From: Microbulbifer sp. HZ11
GTDB lineage: Bacteria; Pseudomonadota; Gammaproteobacteria; Pseudomonadales; Cellvibrionaceae
Direction: 5' to 3'
DNA: 59,661 nt
Assembly (NCBI RefSeq): GCF_000708675.1
Contig: NZ_JELR01000006.1
Location: 1 to 59,661 of the forward strand
In this document: positions 34,190 to 42,870 of the stretch, piece after piece
Layout of the letters: each line of letters opens with the position of its first letter
Position numbering within the stretch: the first letter of the stretch is position 1
Position numbers and translations under genes: made by a program
Notes under the pieces: generated by a model
Seen by the model: only the letters and a program-made list of their open reading frames with translations
What the model was told of the DNA's origin: nothing
Database searches by the model: none

Positions 34190-35166
34190 AAATGCCCGAC
34201 CACCTCTCGCAGGTGGTAACGCGGACGGCGCTTGACCTCTTCGTAGATCTTGCCCAGATATTCGCCAATCACCCCCAGGCAAAGCAACTGCACGCTGCCG
34301 ATAAACAGGACGGGGACCATGATCGAGGCCCAACCGGGGACTGCACTGCCGGAGAAGATTTTCACACCAAGCACCCAGGCAATCAGCGCCAGGGATACCG
34401 TACCGGCCAGTAGTCCCAGCACGGTAATGGCGCGCAGAGGTGCAATCGAATAGGCGGTTACCCCTCGCCACGCGAGGGACAACATCCTCCGCAGCGGGTA
34501 CTTACTTTCCCCCGCCAAACGCCGGCGGCGCGCGTAAGACACACTGGTGGAGCGAAACCCGAGCTCCCGCACCATTCCCCGTAAAAACAGGTTGGTTTCC
34601 GGGTATTCGAGCAGCGTATCGACGGCTCGCCGGGACATCAGGCGAAAGTCTGCATGATTGAACACCAGATCAACCCCGAGACGCTGCATCACCCGGTAAT
34701 ACCCTTCAGCGGTCATGCGCTTGAACCAGGTATCCGTTTCCCGCTCTGTGCGCACGCCAAATACCACTTCATTGCCCGCGGAAAATGCGTCAATCATTGC
34801 TGCAATATTTTCCGGACCATCCTGCAAGTCGGCATCGATACTGACGACCATGTCTTCCGAGGTCTGAGACAGTCCGGCGTAGAGAGCGTTCTGGTGACCG
34901 CGGTTGCGGGACAGTGCTACCGCGACTATACGCGGGTTCTCCTGGGCGAGATGCTGCATTATTGGCCAGGTTGCGTCGCGACTGCCGTCGTCGACAAAAT
35001 ATATTTTTGAGGCCGCGTGGATTCGCCCGTCCGCTTCAAGCCCCGCCACAACATTCAGCAATTCTTCCGCCGAATCAGACAACACCTCCTCTTCGTTGTA
35101 ACAGGGCACAACAATCGCCAGAGAAGGCGGTGGACAGACACCCGAAGGGTCGATTACGGACTCCAT
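34111..35166 (-). CDS. GT2 glycosyltransferase, GtrB/DPMS-like
   Basis: 351 aa. GT-A catalytic domain: [14 protein letters not shown] (~16-29), [12 protein letters not shown] (~55-66), [27 protein letters not shown] (DXD equivalent ~112-122) and [14 protein letters not shown]. It is followed by two membrane segments ([40 protein letters not shown]) and [17 protein letters not shown]. It would transfer a sugar from a nucleotide donor to undecaprenyl phosphate on the cytoplasmic face. The start overlaps the end of the GtrA gene by 13 bp. The C-terminus extends beyond the usual KRRPRY end and overlaps nadC. Confidence 0.93.
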   Translation of the reverse strand: MESVIDPSGVCPPPSLAIVVPCYNEEEVLSDSAEELLNVVAGLEADGRIHAASKIYFVDDGSRDATWPIMQHLAQENPRIVAVALSRNRGHQNALYAGLSQTSEDMVVSIDADLQDGPENIAAMIDAFSAGNEVVFGVRTERETDTWFKRMTAEGYYRVMQRLGVDLVFNHADFRLMSRRAVDTLLEYPETNLFLRGMVRELGFRSTSVSYARRRRLAGESKYPLRRMLSLAWRGVTAYSIAPLRAITVLGLLAGTVSLALIAWVLGVKIFSGSAVPGWASIMVPVLFIGSVQLLCLGVIGEYLGKIYEEVKRRPRYHLREVVGHFQSVPDSSRNDRSIARRCLVRLPEDI

Positions 35167-35609
35167 TTTCGCTCCCGGTATACCCAGAATTGATGCAGAA
35201 CAAAATTACACACCAGGGTGACCAGCGTGGCCCCCACCTGCGCCAGCAAATAAGGGAACAGGATCAGCAACAGTGTGAAACTGACCGTGTTCACCCCCAA
35301 CCCGACCATGACCACGCCGGCAAAACGCGGCAAGGCCTGCCGGTGCCCCGCCTGCCCCTCAAACGTAATGTAGAAATTCAGCAGGTAATTGATCACTGCG
35401 GAAGCACCGTACGCTATAACGGATGCCATCACAGCGAACATCCCGACCACCTCAACCAGCAATATCAACAGCAGATACTGGACCCCGGTAGCCAGCCCGC
35501 CTACCAACAGGAAACTGCTGAACCTGCGCAACAGTCCTTTCGTCAACCGCCACCACAAGGGTCTTTCACCCGGCTCGGTGGCGGGGCCGCCAGACTCAGG
35601 CGCTGACAT
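35154..35609 (-). CDS. GtrA family polyprenyl-linked sugar translocase
   Basis: 151 aa with four membrane segments. GtrA features: RRFSSFLLVGGLATGVQYLLL, YGASAVINYLLNFYITFEG and VCNFVLHQFWVYRE at the end. It probably flips the lipid-linked sugar made by the adjacent GT2 enzyme to the periplasm. It overlaps both neighbours (14 bp with the upstream gene, 13 bp with the downstream one), indicating a coupled operon. Confidence 0.93.
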   Translation of the reverse strand: MSAPESGGPATEPGERPLWWRLTKGLLRRFSSFLLVGGLATGVQYLLLILLVEVVGMFAVMASVIAYGASAVINYLLNFYITFEGQAGHRQALPRFAGVVMVGLGVNTVSFTLLLILFPYLLAQVGATLVTLVCNFVLHQFWVYRERKWSP

Positions 35610-37050
35610 GATTCTGCGACCGCAACGGAGCGGCCAGGGGGGGCGCCAAAGGCGGCTCAGCAGTACCGCTACTCACTGGAATCCCGCCCTCTAGCTCCAC
35701 ATGGTCGGACGAGGACACCTTCGCCGCAACCTGGTCCCGGCTGCGCCGCAGTGCCCCGGCCAACACCACGGCCTGGACCAGTAAAAAACCTTCCAGTGGC
35801 TTGCGGTAGCGCCCTTCATTTACCGCGATGGGCAGTACGCCCTGTACCAGAAACCAGGTGGCAACCAGCACGGTAAAAAGGCGCACACCCTGTAATCGTC
35901 GCCAGCATAGCAGCGTGCCGACCATCAACAGGAAAAACAGCGGCGCCCAGAGCCAACGAATATGGTGGTTGAGTAATTCAATGGGACGCTCGCGGTTGTT
36001 ATCCGGCCACGATGAACCAAATAACAGGTAGATCAGGTTCTCGCTGGCCAGGTGAAAATATCGCTCTGGTGTCAGTGGGTAGCGGTTCAGCGCGTTACTC
36101 CAGTCCTCCACACCATTGGCGATTTCAATTCGCGCGTGTACAGCGCCCTCACGTGTGGTAGTCCAGTCACTCAGCGGCGCCAGGGGTTTTTCTCCGGTGG
36201 AAGGAGAGCCAAACCAATAGTTCCATTGCGCCCCATCCTCGCGCAGGTAATGCACATGAATTTCCCGCTTTCCCGAGCGCAGATAGAGGGCCACCAGCTG
36301 TCCGATCCCGTGTGGGGAAACCATATTCATTACCGCATGACTACGGTACGCCAGGGGGCCCATCAGCAGCGTCAACACCAGAAGACTGAATCCGGCCTTG
36401 GCGATCTTCTGCGGCTGGACCAGCCACAGCCAGGTCGTGACTACCGCAGCCAGAGGAATCGCGATACCCCGGGTGAGCCCTGCCAGGGTCCACAGCACCA
36501 CCATCAGCATAAAACTCGCCAGGGTCTGCTTGCGCCTGCACCGCCAGCTGGCGTAAAGCGCAGCGCCCAGTAAGGGCAACAACAGGGTTTCCTGCATGAA
36601 GTAGCCATATATCCCAATCCAGGACGGCAGCAGGGAAATCGCCGCCCACACCACAGTAGCCTGCAACCGGGACGGCAATAACTCGCGGGCGAAGCGATAC
36701 CAGATCCAGGGAGTAAGACAGGCGAGCAGCGCAGTGTAAAACGCAATCAGCAGGGGCTCTTTCAGCGTCAGTTTGGCGAGAACACCAATGTAAAGCTGAT
36801 ACATCACCGGATCGGTGAGTGTCATAGGATCGGCACGCAGAGTTTCCGTACCCTGCTCCCAATGCCGCTGGGGGTCACTCCATATGTAGTCGATGGGGTT
36901 ATAGGTAAAGACGTGATCGATACGCAGCCAGATACCCAGCGCAATCAGAAAATACAGGCCAGCGTACGCGAGCCAACGCCCGTCGGCACGGGATACCCGC
37001 AGGGGGAAACGGCGCAGCGCGCCGCACTGGTTCCAGTTCATCGGAGTCAT
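35596..37050 (-). CDS. Integral-membrane glycosyltransferase, GT39/ArnT-like
   Basis: 484 aa with about 11 membrane segments. After the first (WLAYAGLYFLIALGIWLRID) comes a periplasmic loop with HVFTYNPIDYIWSDPQRHWE, an acidic/aromatic loop at the place where PMT/ArnT-like GT-C enzymes bind the polyprenyl-phosphate sugar. The C-terminal ~40 residues are disordered (PPLAPPLAAPL). With GtrA and the GT2 enzyme it completes a Gtr-type system: charge the lipid, flip it, transfer the sugar. The acceptor could be LPS, a glycan or a protein; the sequence does not say. Confidence 0.82.
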   Translation of the reverse strand: MTPMNWNQCGALRRFPLRVSRADGRWLAYAGLYFLIALGIWLRIDHVFTYNPIDYIWSDPQRHWEQGTETLRADPMTLTDPVMYQLYIGVLAKLTLKEPLLIAFYTALLACLTPWIWYRFARELLPSRLQATVVWAAISLLPSWIGIYGYFMQETLLLPLLGAALYASWRCRRKQTLASFMLMVVLWTLAGLTRGIAIPLAAVVTTWLWLVQPQKIAKAGFSLLVLTLLMGPLAYRSHAVMNMVSPHGIGQLVALYLRSGKREIHVHYLREDGAQWNYWFGSPSTGEKPLAPLSDWTTTREGAVHARIEIANGVEDWSNALNRYPLTPERYFHLASENLIYLLFGSSWPDNNRERPIELLNHHIRWLWAPLFFLLMVGTLLCWRRLQGVRLFTVLVATWFLVQGVLPIAVNEGRYRKPLEGFLLVQAVVLAGALRRSRDQVAAKVSSSDHVELEGGIPVSSGTAEPPLAPPLAAPLRSQNHVSA

Positions 37051-37054
37051 CAGG

Positions 37055-38479
37055 TCAAGCGGGCCTGGCCGGAACGGAGGGCCCGCCAGGCCCCGTTACC
37101 AGGGGCTCCACCGCCGGCGCATCTTTACCGCGATAGAACAGGCGGCCGTGGCCAAACCTCAGCAGGGGGAACCAGCGCCCGAGGAATGCGAAAATCCCCC
37201 GCTCACCAATGTATTGCGCGTACGCCACGTATGTGGGGTCCCAGGACAGGTGTCGTTCTTCGGTGCGGGCGCGCATGAAATAGATAAAGTTCACCATCAA
37301 CAACAGCAATGACTGCCGTAGTGCCTCAGAGCCACTGGCGCTGACCATAAACGGCATGGAGATCATCCACCATGACAGATTCTTGCTGATATACGCCGGA
37401 TGTTTGGTGAAACGATAGGGCCCGTTGGTCAGGATGCCGCGGTGAGTGAGGTTGGAGAAGCGGATACCGAACGGAATACTGGCCCACACATAAATCGCGA
37501 TCAATAGCAGAATCATCGACCCCCATAGGGTATAAGCCCAAGGGGTATCCCAGAACCAGTAGCCCCATGCCGGCGCGTCGTCGTATTTGAGATAGGTCCC
37601 GGAAAACAGGCTCCAGAACGGCTGATACCCGATCAGCGCCACCCCCCAACCGAGAAAGCTAGGCTCGGCGGTGCGGATATGGGAGTCGAATAGCCGCAGG
37701 GTGCACACATACCCCACGGTGACAAATAGCAGATCAATGTAAAACAGAAAATTGAAGGTAAAATCAAAAACCGACTTGAAACTGACCAACAGTCGGGAAA
37801 AATCAACATTCAACAGATTGGTCAGGTTGTTGCCGAGATACACGAACATCAGTGGCAGGAAAAAAAGTTTCACCAGCCAGCCCAGGTACAGCTGACCAAT
37901 GGCTTTCCCCGATACTCCCTTGCGGTTGCCCATGACCCAGCTTCCCAGCTGCCAGTAACTGTCTTTCGGGGACTGCATGGCCCCGTCCACCAGATAAAAA
38001 TACGGCACGGCCAGCAGCATCCACCAGGGGAATACGGCTTTCACCACGGTAAAATAATTGTCGTAAAAGGAGCCGTGATACTCGGGGAACAGCCAGTACA
38101 CGAACGCTACGCTGCCAACACTGAGGTAGAAGCCGAGCAGCTTGAGTGCAGTGCGCCCAAGACTGTAATTTGCTCGGCGAAAATCCAGCCCTGCAGACGG
38201 ATTGCGCCAGGGTTTCAGGAACAGCCACTCCAGCACGATGATCGGCAGCGCCAGAGCCACTGCCACCACCACCAGAGACTGTGTTTTCACGTGCAGATCC
38301 TGTCCGTACTCACGCAGCCAGAATACGGCCGCCAGGGATACGCCCAGAGCAAACAGGTTGATCCAGATATTCGTCGGTGCATCGGGACAGGAAGGAACCA
38401 CATCGGGTGGAGAGACCGGGGGCTTGCCCTCTGCACCGGTCGACTTGGTGGTGGCTTTTTTATTTTTTATTTTTTTCAT
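37055..38479 (-). CDS. Membrane protein with ICMT/PEMT-like C-terminal domain
   Basis: 474 aa, around 10 membrane segments after a Lys-rich, disordered N-terminus (MKKIKNKKATTKSTGAEGK). The C-terminal domain has GILTNGPYRFTKHPAYISKN, the SAM-binding signature of isoprenylcysteine/phospholipid methyltransferases, followed by an RTEERHLSWDP segment equivalent to the ER(E)EExxL motif. It is much longer than simple ICMT proteins (~200 aa), with a large N-terminal membrane part of unknown role. It lies five bases upstream of the glycosyltransferase gene and is probably cotranscribed. It may methylate a lipid or glycan. Confidence 0.8.
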   Translation of the reverse strand: MKKIKNKKATTKSTGAEGKPPVSPPDVVPSCPDAPTNIWINLFALGVSLAAVFWLREYGQDLHVKTQSLVVVAVALALPIIVLEWLFLKPWRNPSAGLDFRRANYSLGRTALKLLGFYLSVGSVAFVYWLFPEYHGSFYDNYFTVVKAVFPWWMLLAVPYFYLVDGAMQSPKDSYWQLGSWVMGNRKGVSGKAIGQLYLGWLVKLFFLPLMFVYLGNNLTNLLNVDFSRLLVSFKSVFDFTFNFLFYIDLLFVTVGYVCTLRLFDSHIRTAEPSFLGWGVALIGYQPFWSLFSGTYLKYDDAPAWGYWFWDTPWAYTLWGSMILLLIAIYVWASIPFGIRFSNLTHRGILTNGPYRFTKHPAYISKNLSWWMISMPFMVSASGSEALRQSLLLLMVNFIYFMRARTEERHLSWDPTYVAYAQYIGERGIFAFLGRWFPLLRFGHGRLFYRGKDAPAVEPLVTGPGGPSVPARPA

Positions 38480-38638
38480 ATTCGGTCCAGAGGGAACTAC
38501 CAGCTACATACGGGTCGCATCTATTCCAGTCATAAAGGCCAGCCAAGGCGGCCAGACCACCGGTCATAATTGCGCCAGTTTACCCCTATCCCCCGACCGC
38601 GGCCAGAATCGGGCGGACGCCAAACTCGAAGGAGAGAA

Positions 38639-39463
38639 TCAGTCAACAGCTCCGTCGCCAGACTCAACATCCAAACCTGGATGAGCGGTGTGATGGCGAT
38701 GAGAATGCGGGCCGCTCTGCGGCTCCGATCCGGGGGACGAATGGGACTGGGGATGGTGCATGTGCTGCTCCCCATGGCCGCTGTGCTGACCGTGATCGCC
38801 GTGACCTAGCCCGCCCCATAGAGTCCACACTCCGAACACCAGTACCAGAGAAGCCATCGAGAGGCGAACCCCCGGCCTTTGTACCAGTGTGCGCAGGTGC
38901 GCTGCTGCCACCCCCGTTGCCAGCACGGCAGGTGCCGTACCCAGACCAAACGCCAACATGGCAAGCGCCGCCTGCGACGCACTACCCTGTGCCAGCGCAT
39001 AGGTGAGCGCGCTGTACACCAACCCGCAGGGCAGCCAGCCCCACAGAGCACCCAAAGCAAGTGCCTGCGGAGTAGATTGAACCGGCAGCAGTCGGCGCGA
39101 GAGCGGCTGCACACTGCGCCACAATACGGCACCACCTCGCTCCAGCCACACCAGGCCTCGCCACCAATTCGCCAGATACAGCGCCATCGCAATCAGCATC
39201 AGGCCCGCAACAACGCGCAGTGGAGCAAGACCAGCAGCGAGGTCCACCGCGAGAAAAGCACCGACAGTCCCAACGATCAACCCCATCAGCGCATAACTGG
39301 CGATCCGGCCCGCAGAATAACCGAGTAACCGTGGCCACTGGGGACTCTCGCCCGGCACCGCCAGCCCCAGTGCACCGGAAATTCCCCCGCACATGCCGAT
39401 ACAGTGGCTGCTGCCAAAAAAGCCAATTGCCAACGCCGCGGCCAGCACACTCCATTCAGGCAT
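38639..39463 (-). CDS. SafE/TauE-like membrane protein with His-rich tail (cbb3 cluster)
   Basis: 274 aa. Six to seven membrane segments beginning WSVLAAALAIGFFGSSHCIGMCGG, with the HCxxMCGG motif typical of the copper-related members of the sulfite-exporter-like family that follow ccoS. The C-terminal ~50 residues contain about 17 histidines (HGDHGQHSGHGEQHMHH and on), a likely Cu or other metal-binding tail. Its start overlaps the ccoS stop (TGATG). Context implies a role in metal supply for cbb3 oxidase. In P. aeruginosa a homologue follows ccoS. Confidence 0.88.
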   Translation of the reverse strand: MPEWSVLAAALAIGFFGSSHCIGMCGGISGALGLAVPGESPQWPRLLGYSAGRIASYALMGLIVGTVGAFLAVDLAAGLAPLRVVAGLMLIAMALYLANWWRGLVWLERGGAVLWRSVQPLSRRLLPVQSTPQALALGALWGWLPCGLVYSALTYALAQGSASQAALAMLAFGLGTAPAVLATGVAAAHLRTLVQRPGVRLSMASLVLVFGVWTLWGGLGHGDHGQHSGHGEQHMHHPQSHSSPGSEPQSGPHSHRHHTAHPGLDVESGDGAVD

Positions 39464-39669
39464 CAGTCGGCCTTCCGTTCGTCATTTTCGGCGGATAGGC
39501 GTTTGGCGTCAGGTGAGGCGGAAGGAGGCACGTCGTCATCAAACAGGATGCGGCGGCCTTCGGTCTCCAGGTCGTCGTACTGACCGCTGTTGACCGCCCA
39601 GAAAAACAGCTTTACCGCGCCGGCAACAAACAGAATCACAATGGGTACTAATAAAAAGATACTGTCCAC
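39463..39669 (-). CDS. ccoS: Cbb3 oxidase maturation protein CcoS
   Basis: 68 aa from a GTG at 39669 preceded by CGAGGTGT. A single membrane helix (IFLLVPIVILFVAGAVKLFFWAV), then QYDDLETEGRRILFDDD, the conserved CcoS motif (YDDLExEGxRILFDDD), then a polar tail. Needed to insert heme and copper cofactors into CcoN. Between ccoI and the SafE-like gene. Confidence 0.96.
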   Translation of the reverse strand: MDSIFLLVPIVILFVAGAVKLFFWAVNSGQYDDLETEGRRILFDDDVPPSASPDAKRLSAENDERKAD

Positions 39670-39718
39670 TCACACCTCGCGCTGGACGTAAAAACGGGTA
39701 GCCGGTGCGCCGGTCGCT

Positions 39719-42244
39719 TTAGTGCGCCGGCTGCCAGCGGGATAAACGCAGAGCGTTGATCACCACGATCAGAGAGCTCAGAGACATGCCAATAGCCGCA
39801 GCCCAGGGCGGAACAAGCCCGAGGAACGCCAGTGGTAATGCCAGGGCGTTATACAGGATCGCCCAACCCAGGTTCTGGCGAATAATTGTGCGACATTTGC
39901 CCGCCAAGGCAAAGGCCCGCGGCACTGCTCGCAGATCGCCCTGGAGGAGAATGGCGTCCGCACGGGATTGGGCCAGATCTGCCGCAGACATCATCGCCAC
40001 TGAGACATCGGCTCCCGACAACACCGGTATATCGTTGATGCCGTCGCCAATCATCAGCACCCGCTCGCCCTCCTCCTGTAGTGCCTTCAGGCGGCGGAGC
40101 TTGTCTTCCGGCGAGGCTCCGGCGCGATAATCGCCAATTCCGGCGGACTCCGCGATACGTGGCACTTCGTCGGATTGGTCGCCGCTGAGTAACTCGGCTG
40201 ACACGCCCGCTGAGGCCAACATCGACACAGAGTCCGGTGCGCTCGGACGCAGTTCATCACCCAGCCCCAGCCAGGCCACAGGCCCTCGGGAGTCCCCCAG
40301 CATCAGCCACTGCCCTTGCGCGGTCGGCGCCCGGCACGACGCGGTAGCCACGGAGGTTTCCGCAAGCGCCAGCACAAACTCGGGCAAACCGAGACGATAA
40401 ACCGTGTTATCGCAAACCCCCTCTACCCCACGGCCTGTAACCGAGCGCAGTCTGCTGGCTGCAAGATTCCCAAACCAGGGACGAAACGCCCTCGCCAGCG
40501 GGTGATTGTTCTGGGCCTCCAGTGCCGCTGCAATATCGCGCGCGGTCGCCTCGTTCATCCCTTCGCGCAATGGCAGGATAGCGCGCAGCTGAGGTGTGCC
40601 TTCGGTCAGCGTCCCCGTCTTGTCAAATATCACGCGCGTCACTCTGGGCAAAGCTTCCAGCACATGCCCCCGTGCCACCAGCAACCCGAGTTGCTGCAGG
40701 CGTAGTGTCGCCGCAGCGAGCGCCGCGGGGGTTGCCAGTGACAGGGCGCAAGGGCAAGTAACAACCAGCACAGAAAGTGCCACCCAGAAGGCGCGCCCCG
40801 GCTCCTGTTGCCACCAGAATACAAAAGCCGCCACCGAAATCATCAAGACTGCGGCAATAAACCGCCCGGCAATACGGTCTGCCAGCGCCGCCTGGGCGGG
40901 CTTATCCAGTTGTGCCTGCTCCACCAGCTTTTCAATAGCCGACAGGCGGGTGCCGCTGCCCGCCGCGGTAATACGCACCGTCAGGGAGGAATCGCCATTG
41001 ACGCTACCGGCGAATACCAGGCTGCCCACTTGCTTCTGCTGCAGTGCAGATTCCCCGGTCAACACGGATTCATCCACCCCGCTGGCGCCGTCTGTGACCA
41101 CTCCATCTACCGGCACCGTATCCCCCGGCCGCAACAGGATCAGCTCACCCTCGGTCAGGGCGGCAACCGGAACCGATTCCACCGTGCTGTCGCTTCCCAA
41201 CCTCAGCGCAGCCAGCGGCAGCAGTTGAGCGAGGCCACCGCTGGCCAGGCCCGCTTTGTGCCGAGCTCGCATCTCCACAAAGCGGCCCAATAGCAGGAAA
41301 AAGGTGAACATGGAAACCGACTCGAAATACACCTCACCGGTATCAAATACCGTGGCGTATACGCTGGCACCATATGCAAGACCGATGGCGAGGGAAACCG
41401 GAACATCCATTACCAGGTGGCCGCTGCGCAGTGCGCGCCAGGCAGCGCCAAAAAATGGCTGTGCCGCGTAACAGACCACCGGGGTGGCGACCACCAGTGA
41501 CACCCAGCGAAAAAACTGCTCAAACTGCAGATCGATACCTTTGCTGCCACCAAAATACAGGGCGATGGCAAACATCATTACCTGCATGGTGCCCAGCCCC
41601 GCGACGCCGAGACGGCGGATGGCCGCACGGCGCTCCTGCTGCAGCAAGCGTTCACTGTTCGCAGCGGTGGCCGGTGACGGGCGATAGCCGATGGAGGCAA
41701 GGGCAGAAAAAATGGTGCTGAGCGCCACCCTGCCCGGGTCAAACACGATCTGTGCGCGGTGAGTACTGGCATTGACCGATACCCGCTCAACACCGGCGAG
41801 CGACAGCAGCTGCTTTTCGATCAGCCATACACAGGCGGCACAGGTGATTCCCCCCACCAGCAGACTTGCCACCTGCGGGGACTGAAGGCTTTCAACGCCG
41901 GGCAGAGTATCGGAAAACGCGCGCACAAACTCACTCTGCACCTGTGGCAGATCGTAGGCGTGCCAGCGTTGCTGTTCGGGCGCCTCCTCCGGGCGTTCGC
42001 TGTTCTGCTCGCGAAAGCGATAAAAATTATCCAGCCCACCTGCCACGATCGCACCCGCCACCGCCTCGCAACCGGGGCAGCACATGGCGCGATCCACGCC
42101 ATCGATGGTAACGGAGTAGTTGCTGCCCTCGGCCACAGGAAGCCCACAGTGAAAGCAGCCGTCTTCGATTGCCGGGGATTGCGAGGAGGCGGTAGCCGAC
42201 TTCTTGGCGGGTATATCGCCGGAGTTTAAGAGTGATCCATTCAT
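39719..42244 (-). CDS. ccoI: Copper-translocating P-type ATPase CcoI
   Basis: 841 aa. N-terminal Cys-rich region (GCFHCGLPVAEG, RAMCCPGCEAV), then a heavy-metal domain with ITCAACVWLIE, eight membrane segments, TGES, the CPC motif TCPCALSLATPAAL, phosphorylation motif DKTGTLTEG and MIGDGINDIPVLSGAD near the end. It exports Cu across the inner membrane for the cbb3 oxidase and is the CtpA/CopA2 (FixI) type. Four bases separate it from the ccoH stop. Position 4 of ccoG-H-I-S order. Confidence 0.97.
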   Translation of the reverse strand: MNGSLLNSGDIPAKKSATASSQSPAIEDGCFHCGLPVAEGSNYSVTIDGVDRAMCCPGCEAVAGAIVAGGLDNFYRFREQNSERPEEAPEQQRWHAYDLPQVQSEFVRAFSDTLPGVESLQSPQVASLLVGGITCAACVWLIEKQLLSLAGVERVSVNASTHRAQIVFDPGRVALSTIFSALASIGYRPSPATAANSERLLQQERRAAIRRLGVAGLGTMQVMMFAIALYFGGSKGIDLQFEQFFRWVSLVVATPVVCYAAQPFFGAAWRALRSGHLVMDVPVSLAIGLAYGASVYATVFDTGEVYFESVSMFTFFLLLGRFVEMRARHKAGLASGGLAQLLPLAALRLGSDSTVESVPVAALTEGELILLRPGDTVPVDGVVTDGASGVDESVLTGESALQQKQVGSLVFAGSVNGDSSLTVRITAAGSGTRLSAIEKLVEQAQLDKPAQAALADRIAGRFIAAVLMISVAAFVFWWQQEPGRAFWVALSVLVVTCPCALSLATPAALAAATLRLQQLGLLVARGHVLEALPRVTRVIFDKTGTLTEGTPQLRAILPLREGMNEATARDIAAALEAQNNHPLARAFRPWFGNLAASRLRSVTGRGVEGVCDNTVYRLGLPEFVLALAETSVATASCRAPTAQGQWLMLGDSRGPVAWLGLGDELRPSAPDSVSMLASAGVSAELLSGDQSDEVPRIAESAGIGDYRAGASPEDKLRRLKALQEEGERVLMIGDGINDIPVLSGADVSVAMMSAADLAQSRADAILLQGDLRAVPRAFALAGKCRTIIRQNLGWAILYNALALPLAFLGLVPPWAAAIGMSLSSLIVVINALRLSRWQPAH

Positions 42245-42248
42245 CGAG

Positions 42249-42800
42249 TCACTGCTCGGCGGGCTTCAGGGGCACTCCGTTGCCGATATTGAAATTGATT
42301 TCGCCCTTTAGGCGCCACTCAGGCGCCTGCGCGCCCTCCGCGTCTACTTCTGGCGTCACCTGCAGATACCAGCGATGCTGCAGGGGAGCTGCGACCTGCC
42401 CCCGGTAGCGGCCGGTGGATATTTCTTCCAGCACGATGCGCTCATCCAGATCCGCCTCCACCGGATGACTCAGTATCAGTACCAGCGATGCAGGGTAAGT
42501 GGACAGTTCACCACGCAGGTCCAGAGAGACGGACTGATCTTGCGGGGAGAACAGAATCATCCCTGCCAGGTTCAAATCTTTTGCCCGCTGATCCTGTTCA
42601 GCACTGTAGTGGTACAGGCGGCTGTCTTTGTAATAGGTATCACTGACCACATCGTCACCATGACGCACGGCAATCGACACCAAAACGAACGAAACAATCA
42701 CCACCAGAATCAATGGTGACATCACCATCCAGAACCAGGGTTCCCGAAACCAGGGCGCAGACTTGCTGGAATTTGCTTTTTGTGACACTGAATCAATCAA
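42249..42800 (-). CDS. ccoH: CcoH/FixH family cbb3 assembly protein
   Basis: 183 aa. A membrane helix at residues 23-47 (WFWMVMSPLILVVIVSFVLVSIAVRHGD) followed by VSDTYYKDSRLYHYSAEQDQ, the FixH signature, then a periplasmic beta domain. It stabilises assembly of CcoN with the other subunits. The first start appears to be TTG at 42800; a GTG four codons in is an alternative. It lies 70 bases after ccoG and four before ccoI. Confidence 0.94.
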   Translation of the reverse strand: MIDSVSQKANSSKSAPWFREPWFWMVMSPLILVVIVSFVLVSIAVRHGDDVVSDTYYKDSRLYHYSAEQDQRAKDLNLAGMILFSPQDQSVSLDLRGELSTYPASLVLILSHPVEADLDERIVLEEISTGRYRGQVAAPLQHRWYLQVTPEVDAEGAQAPEWRLKGEINFNIGNGVPLKPAEQ

Positions 42801-42870
42801 CCAAAATCTGATAAAAATTGTTGGAGCGGTAATGCTGTAAGGTGCTCATCCCTGGCCACTTTATTCGCAC

